A DNA stretch of 64,000 nt from Saliniradius amylolyticus. Lineage in GTDB: Bacteria; Pseudomonadota; Gammaproteobacteria; Enterobacterales; Alteromonadaceae. The stretch lies in contig NZ_CP029347.1 in the NCBI RefSeq assembly GCF_003143555.1, positions 992,001 to 1,056,000 on the forward strand, written 5' to 3'. Positions 60,445 through 64,000 of the stretch are shown piece after piece. Made by a program: the position numbers and the translations under genes. Numbering within the stretch: position 1 is the stretch's first letter; every line of letters begins with the position of its first letter. The notes beneath the pieces were generated by a model. It worked only from the letters and a program-made list of their open reading frames with translations. It searched no databases and was not told where the DNA came from.

Positions 60445-60519
60445 TGGCTGGGGTAGCTGGACTCGAACCAACGAATGGCGGGATCAAAACCCGCTGCCTT
60501 ACCACTTGGCTATACCCCA
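60445..60519 (-). tRNA. tRNA-Gln (TTG), proximal copy
   Basis: Same sequence as the gene at 60343-60417, anticodon TTG, encoded CCA. It follows tRNA-Leu by three bases. Confidence 0.97.
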
Positions 60520-60522
60520 ACA

Positions 60523-60608
60523 TGGTGCGGAAGGAGAGACTTGAACTCTCACGCCGTGAAGCACTGGAACCTAAATCCAGCGTGTCTACCAATTCCACCA
60601 CTTCCGCA
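60523..60608 (-). tRNA. tRNA-Leu (TAG)
   Basis: An 86-base class II tRNA with a long variable arm, acceptor TGCGGAA/TTCCGCA, encoded CCA, anticodon TAG in loop TTTAGGT. Corresponds to E. coli leuW. Confidence 0.97.
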
Positions 60609-60612
60609 TTTA

Positions 60613-60689
60613 TGGTGGCTAAGGCGGGATTCGAACCTGCGACCCCAGCATTATGAGTGCTGTGCTCTAACCAACTGAGCTACTTAGCC
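60613..60689 (-). tRNA. tRNA-Met (CAT, elongator)
   Basis: A 77-base cloverleaf, acceptor GGCTAAG/CTTAGCC with discriminator A and encoded CCA, anticodon CAT in loop CTCATAA. The D-arm GCTCAGTTGGTTAGAGC and a fully paired first base fit the elongator type (E. coli metT), not the initiator. First gene of the operon. Confidence 0.96.
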
Positions 60690-60717
60690 ACTTGCTTACT
60701 CGCGTTGAGTGGCGCGT

Positions 60718-60746
60718 ATTATGCTCATCCCCCCTGTGAGCGTCAA
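60718..60746 (-). promoter_or_regulatory. tRNA operon promoter
   Basis: TTGACG (60741-60746), a 17-base spacer and CATAAT (60718-60723) on the minus strand, with a GC-rich discriminator (ACGCGCC). A strong stable-RNA promoter of the stringently controlled type. Confidence 0.85.
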
Positions 60747-60817
60747 GCCTCTTTTCAAAAGAAATGGTTCTTTTGCTTAGGATGTGAGCAGATGGACGCT
60801 TAGTTGCTGAAAATTTG

Positions 60818-61966
60818 TTAGTTTTGGCAGGTTCTGTTGCGGCCTTTGGCCTTAGCATCATAGAGCGCTACATCAGCCTGCTTAATGTTGGCGTCCAAGC
60901 TTTTGGTTGAATCATAGGCGGTCAGCCCAAAACTGCAGCTTAACCGGGCCTCATTCCCGTTATTTAAAACAAACGGACGCGCTGCAATATCCTGCCGGAT
61001 ACGCTCGGTAATACTAAAAGCCTGATCCTTATCGGTGTTCGGTAAGAGCAAAAGAAACTCTTCTCCTCCCAGTCGAATAAAGATGTCTTTTTTCCGACAG
61101 TTTTGTTGCACGATCTCGGTGAAGAAGATCAGTACTTTGTCGCCCACAGCGTGACCATGGTTATCATTAAAACGCTTAAAGTGGTCAATATCACACAAAA
61201 CCAGCGTATGAGTTGGGGATGCGGGCTTTTCAAGCCAGCATCCGAAATCGGGGTCATCGAGATAGTGACGATTTTTCACCTTAGTGAGAGGATCGGTGAG
61301 CATATCTTTGCGTATACGGGCAATAAGAGAGTACATAATGGACAGCACAAAACCGCAGAATGCCGTTAACACCAGGGTAATGAAGCTAACCTGACTGAGT
61401 TTGATGAGGGCTAGGGCATCGCCACCAAATACCCATTGATGGAAAGCGGTAATAGCAAAAATGGCCAGCACACCGGAAAGGAACGCCAGAAGTAACAGCT
61501 TATCGCCGGTGTTACGCTGGTTTTGAATAACGGTCGCGGCTGAGAGTGCAATAGGAATGGTGGCCTGAAGAGCGATATTCACACCGCGTAACGTGGCCGA
61601 GTTAATGATAAAGATAAGGCATAGCTGGATGCTGGTAAAAACAATCAGGTGGCCGACGAGCCATCGCCAGTTCTGGCTTTTAACCGGAATGCCAAAGCGC
61701 ATTTGTAACGCAAAGTAGAGCAAATAAACAGACAGAAGAAATAAGAAGCCGTGAACTATAAAAGATAGGGGCGTATCAGTGAACAGCTGAATGGTGGTGC
61801 TGACATAGGTGGCAAAAGCGACAACAAGGAAAAGACGCACATAGCGGGTAGAGCGTCGTTTAACAGGGTGGCTGGGCTTAGGCATTACGTGGGTAAAGCC
61901 AATTAAAACCAGAGTAAACAGGCCTGCGACCAATAAATCGAAGAAAACCAGCTGCCACTCACTCAC
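60818..61966 (-). CDS. Membrane GGDEF diguanylate cyclase
   Basis: 382 residues: about six membrane helices (about 5-215) as a sensor region of no recognised family, then a GGDEF domain (about 225-380). The active site is intact as RLGGEEF, with the LTKVKNRHYLDD and CDIDHFKRFND motifs. An RKKD inhibitory site lies exactly five residues before GGEEF, so c-di-GMP feedback is expected. It makes c-di-GMP and so favours surface growth over swimming; the signal is unknown. Confidence 0.93.
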   Translation of the reverse strand: MSEWQLVFFDLLVAGLFTLVLIGFTHVMPKPSHPVKRRSTRYVRLFLVVAFATYVSTTIQLFTDTPLSFIVHGFLFLLSVYLLYFALQMRFGIPVKSQNWRWLVGHLIVFTSIQLCLIFIINSATLRGVNIALQATIPIALSAATVIQNQRNTGDKLLLLAFLSGVLAIFAITAFHQWVFGGDALALIKLSQVSFITLVLTAFCGFVLSIMYSLIARIRKDMLTDPLTKVKNRHYLDDPDFGCWLEKPASPTHTLVLCDIDHFKRFNDNHGHAVGDKVLIFFTEIVQQNCRKKDIFIRLGGEEFLLLLPNTDKDQAFSITERIRQDIAARPFVLNNGNEARLSCSFGLTAYDSTKSLDANIKQADVALYDAKAKGRNRTCQN

Positions 61967-62019
61967 TAGGCCGGGCGCTCCTTAATCAGACTAACAGCAA
62001 GTATAAAAGTTTTTGATAC

Positions 62020-62045
62020 GAAAGCCCCGGCATTTTGCCGGGGCT
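62020..62045 (-). terminator. Terminator after ychF
   Basis: AGCCCCGGC-AAAAT-GCCGGGGCT followed by TTTC on the minus strand, 24 bases past the ychF stop. The T run is short but the stem is strong. Confidence 0.75.
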
Positions 62046-62068
62046 GTTATCGAATTGCCTTTGGCGTT

Positions 62069-63160
62069 TTACACGTTAAATCGGAAATGGATTACATCTC
62101 CATCCTTAACAATATACTCTTTGCCTTCCAGACGCCATTTGCCAGCATCTTTGGCACCTTGCTCACCGCTGTATTCGACGTAGTCATCATAGGCCACTAC
62201 TTCGGCGCGGATAAAGCCCTTCTCAAAGTCGGTGTGGATCTTTCCGGCTGCTTGTGGGGCAGTAGAGCCAATAGGGTAGGTCCAGGCGCGGACTTCCTTC
62301 TCTCCTGCGGTAAAATAGGTGTTCAGGTTTAGTAGGCTGTAACCGGCACGGATCACGCGGTTTAAGCCCGGCTCTTCCAGCCCCATCTCGTCCAGGAAGT
62401 CGGCCTTTTCGTCGTCCTCTAACTCGGCAATTTCCGCTTCGATGGCGGCGCATACGGCCACAACAACGGCATTTTCTTCTGCAGCGATAGCTTTGACACG
62501 ATCCAGGTACGGATTATTCTCGAAGCCATCTTCGTTGACATTGGCGATGTACATGGTGGGCTTGAGGGTCAGCAGGTTCATGTAGCTCACAGCGGCCAAC
62601 TCTTCTTTTTCCAGCTCCATGGAGCGCAGCAGCTTGCCTTCGTCCAGATGCGGCTTCATTTTCTCCAGCACGGTGACCTCGAATTTTGCATCCTTGTCGC
62701 CACCTTTGGCGCGTTTACTCTGGCGGATAATGGCTTTTTCCACGCTTTCCAGGTCGGCCAGGGCCAGTTCGGTGTTGATCACCTCAATATCGTCTTCGGG
62801 GCTGATCTTGCCTTCGACGTGCACGATGTTGTCGTTTTCAAAGCAGCGCACTACATGGCCGATGGCGTCGGTCTCACGGATGTTGGCCAAAAACTGGTTA
62901 CCCAGACCTTCACCCTTAGAGGCACCCTTAACCAGACCGGCAATGTCCACAAACTCCATGGTAGTGGGTAGGACCTTCTGTGGGTTTACAATGGCTGCCA
63001 GCTTATCCAGGCGTACGTCTGGCACTGGAACCACGCCGGTATTGGGTTCAATGGTACAAAACGGAAAGTTGGCCGCTTCGATACCGGCTTTGGTGAGCGC
63101 GTTAAACAGAGTGGACTTACCTACGTTAGGCAGACCCACAATACCGCATTTAAAACCCAT
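62069..63160 (-). CDS. ychF: Redox-regulated ATPase/GTPase YchF
   Basis: A 363-residue universally conserved P-loop protein of the OBG/YchF family (OLA1). The G1 motif is [10 protein letters not shown] coiled-coil insert lies at about 130-200 and a C-terminal TGS domain at about 280-363. It binds ribosomes, hydrolyses ATP and is a negative regulator of the oxidative-stress response. Eleven bases after pth. Confidence 0.97.
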   Translation of the reverse strand: MGFKCGIVGLPNVGKSTLFNALTKAGIEAANFPFCTIEPNTGVVPVPDVRLDKLAAIVNPQKVLPTTMEFVDIAGLVKGASKGEGLGNQFLANIRETDAIGHVVRCFENDNIVHVEGKISPEDDIEVINTELALADLESVEKAIIRQSKRAKGGDKDAKFEVTVLEKMKPHLDEGKLLRSMELEKEELAAVSYMNLLTLKPTMYIANVNEDGFENNPYLDRVKAIAAEENAVVVAVCAAIEAEIAELEDDEKADFLDEMGLEEPGLNRVIRAGYSLLNLNTYFTAGEKEVRAWTYPIGSTAPQAAGKIHTDFEKGFIRAEVVAYDDYVEYSGEQGAKDAGKWRLEGKEYIVKDGDVIHFRFNV

Positions 63161-63171
63161 GACTAATCCTC

Positions 63172-63756
63172 TTATGCTTTAAACGAGTGCAGGCGATTCA
63201 TCGCCTTTTTGATGTCGTTGTCTTGGAGCAGAATCTCGGTACAACGGACCGCCTCATCGATGGCGGCGTCGATCTTTTCTTTATCTGGCTGGGATGGTTT
63301 GCCCAGTACATGACCGGTAACGCGGCTTTTGTGACCAGGGTGGTCGATGCCGATGCGCAGCCGGTAAAAATTTTTATCATTGGCGAATTTACTGACAATA
63401 TCCCGAATGCCATTTTGGCTGGAACTGCCCCCGAGCTTAAATTTGGCTACCCCTGGTGGTAAGTCGAGCTCATCGAACGCCACCAAGACTTCTTCCAGTG
63501 GAATGCGATAGAACTTAGCCAGTGCGGCAACCGCCTGACCACTGCGATTCATAAAGGTTGTGGGGATAAGGAGTCGAACGTCCTGGCCGCCAATGGTGCC
63601 GCGTCCGGTTAAACCAAAGAATTTTGCGTCGGGTTTGAGGGGAATATTGTAACGTCGGGCCAGTTCTTCAACGTACCAACTGCCGGCGTTATGTCTGGTG
63701 GCTTGATATTCTGGGCCTGGATTACCCAGGCCCACAATTAGCTGAATCTCAGCCAA
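63172..63756 (-). CDS. pth: Peptidyl-tRNA hydrolase
   Basis: A 194-residue enzyme that recycles peptidyl-tRNAs dropped from ribosomes. The catalytic His is in [17 protein letters not shown] near residue 22, and FMNRSGQAV and the [22 protein letters not shown] segment are typical. It lies between rplY and ychF, the standard order. Confidence 0.97.
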   Translation of the reverse strand: MAEIQLIVGLGNPGPEYQATRHNAGSWYVEELARRYNIPLKPDAKFFGLTGRGTIGGQDVRLLIPTTFMNRSGQAVAALAKFYRIPLEEVLVAFDELDLPPGVAKFKLGGSSSQNGIRDIVSKFANDKNFYRLRIGIDHPGHKSRVTGHVLGKPSQPDKEKIDAAIDEAVRCTEILLQDNDIKKAMNRLHSFKA

Positions 63757-63761
63757 GGAGA

Positions 63762-64000
63762 TTACTCCTCAGTGCTGGCTTCTTCGTCGCCAGAATCAGC
63801 AGCTTCGCTAGCGCCTTCGTCTTCTTCGGCAGCGGCTGTCTTAGGAGTCTTGATGGTCACAACGGCTTGGTCGTGATCTTCGCCTTTGGCCAGCTCAACA
63901 GACTCAACGCCTTTAGGCAGTTTAACGTCAGTCAGGTGCAGAGTTTCACCGATTTCCAGATCCATCAGATCCACTTCGATGTACTCAGGCAGGCTGCTTG
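63762..64000 (-). CDS. rplY: 50S ribosomal protein L25/Ctc (3' part only)
   Basis: The C-terminal 79 codons of the long (Ctc-type) L25. It has the TL5/Ctc domain segment [28 protein letters not shown]-type, broken by the window edge. An acidic Ala/Glu/Asp tail ([19 protein letters not shown]) follows. L25 binds 5S rRNA. The gene runs off the right edge and precedes pth by five bases. Confidence 0.93.
   Translation of the reverse strand, partial: SSLPEYIEVDLMDLEIGETLHLTDVKLPKGVESVELAKGEDHDQAVVTIKTPKTAAAEEDEGASEAADSGDEEASTEE

Noticed and set aside
60343-60519. Tandem near-identical 75-base units as a repeat array or CRISPR-like structure
   Set aside because: They are two identical tRNA-Gln genes; likewise 1051-1234 is two tRNA-Asn genes. 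No CRISPR array is present in the window.

Overview
The window looks like a contiguous piece of the chromosome of a marine-type gammaproteobacterium, most likely in or near Alteromonadaceae (order Alteromonadales). This rests on gene content and order: leuS-lptE-holA-nadD-rsfS-rlmH-mrdA-rodA-rlpA-dacA, miaB-phoH-ybeY-corC-lnt with ubiF and a Met-Leu-Gln-Gln tRNA cluster close by, and a complete hisGDCBHAF-IE operon with its own attenuator. These match the enterobacterial arrangements, but they are interleaved with genes typical of Alteromonadales: orphan periplasmic binding proteins, a LonB-type protease, a lipoprotein M3 peptidase and a GGDEF protein. Base composition is moderate and codon use is even over most of the window. 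No plasmid, phage, transposase or CRISPR array is visible.

Layout. 1-908: 3' end of the rsx/rnf electron-transport operon. 1051-1309: two identical tRNA-Asn genes and a near-consensus promoter. 1310-2101: a gene-poor gap with a cluster of DnaA-box-like sites. 2102-5484: MATE efflux pump translationally coupled to uvrB. 5605-7926: LysR regulator, then divergent queC and queE (queuosine precursor synthesis). 7958-8809: orphan binding protein. 8857-19585: leftward cell-wall, NAD, ribosome-maturation, DNA-polymerase and LPS-assembly cluster. 19776-21735: YbeL-like protein, first copy of a structured inverted-repeat element, a small zinc-ribbon membrane protein and a START/SRPBCC protein. 21885-25159: LonB-like protease and a second orphan binding protein. 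25388-32712: histidine operon with leader peptide HisL, alternative hairpins, terminator and promoter.

32911-35328 is the accessory-looking stretch: a charged orphan protein, an integron attC-like site with two gene-cassette-like genes (methyltransferase and GFA-domain protein) but no integrase, then a second, larger copy of the structured inverted-repeat element. 35329-39582: ubiG, a DUF2237 protein, and formaldehyde detoxification (fghA, frmA) with a divergent LysR regulator. 39583-44320: prkA(yeaG)-yeaH-spoVR(ycgB) stress operon, divergent from an M3 lipoprotein peptidase. 47143-50253: kelch protein, GST-like protein and an exported amidohydrolase. 50326-55693: miaB-phoH-ybeY-corC-lnt. 55827-60188: EamA transporter, small exported protein, ubiF, a hairpin-rich gap and an alanine/glycine symporter. 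60310-60746: tRNA operon with promoter and terminator. 60818-64000: diguanylate cyclase, ychF, pth and the 3' end of rplY.

Most promising for follow-up: (i) the two copies (20296-20850 and 34551-35217) of a TIR-bounded, non-coding element. Its hairpins differ in sequence between copies yet stay paired, and the copies differ in length almost exactly by the expansion of one hairpin loop. (ii) The integrase-less cassette pair beside the second copy. (iii) The DnaA-box cluster beside the tRNA-Asn pair. (iv) The his leader, readable at codon level.
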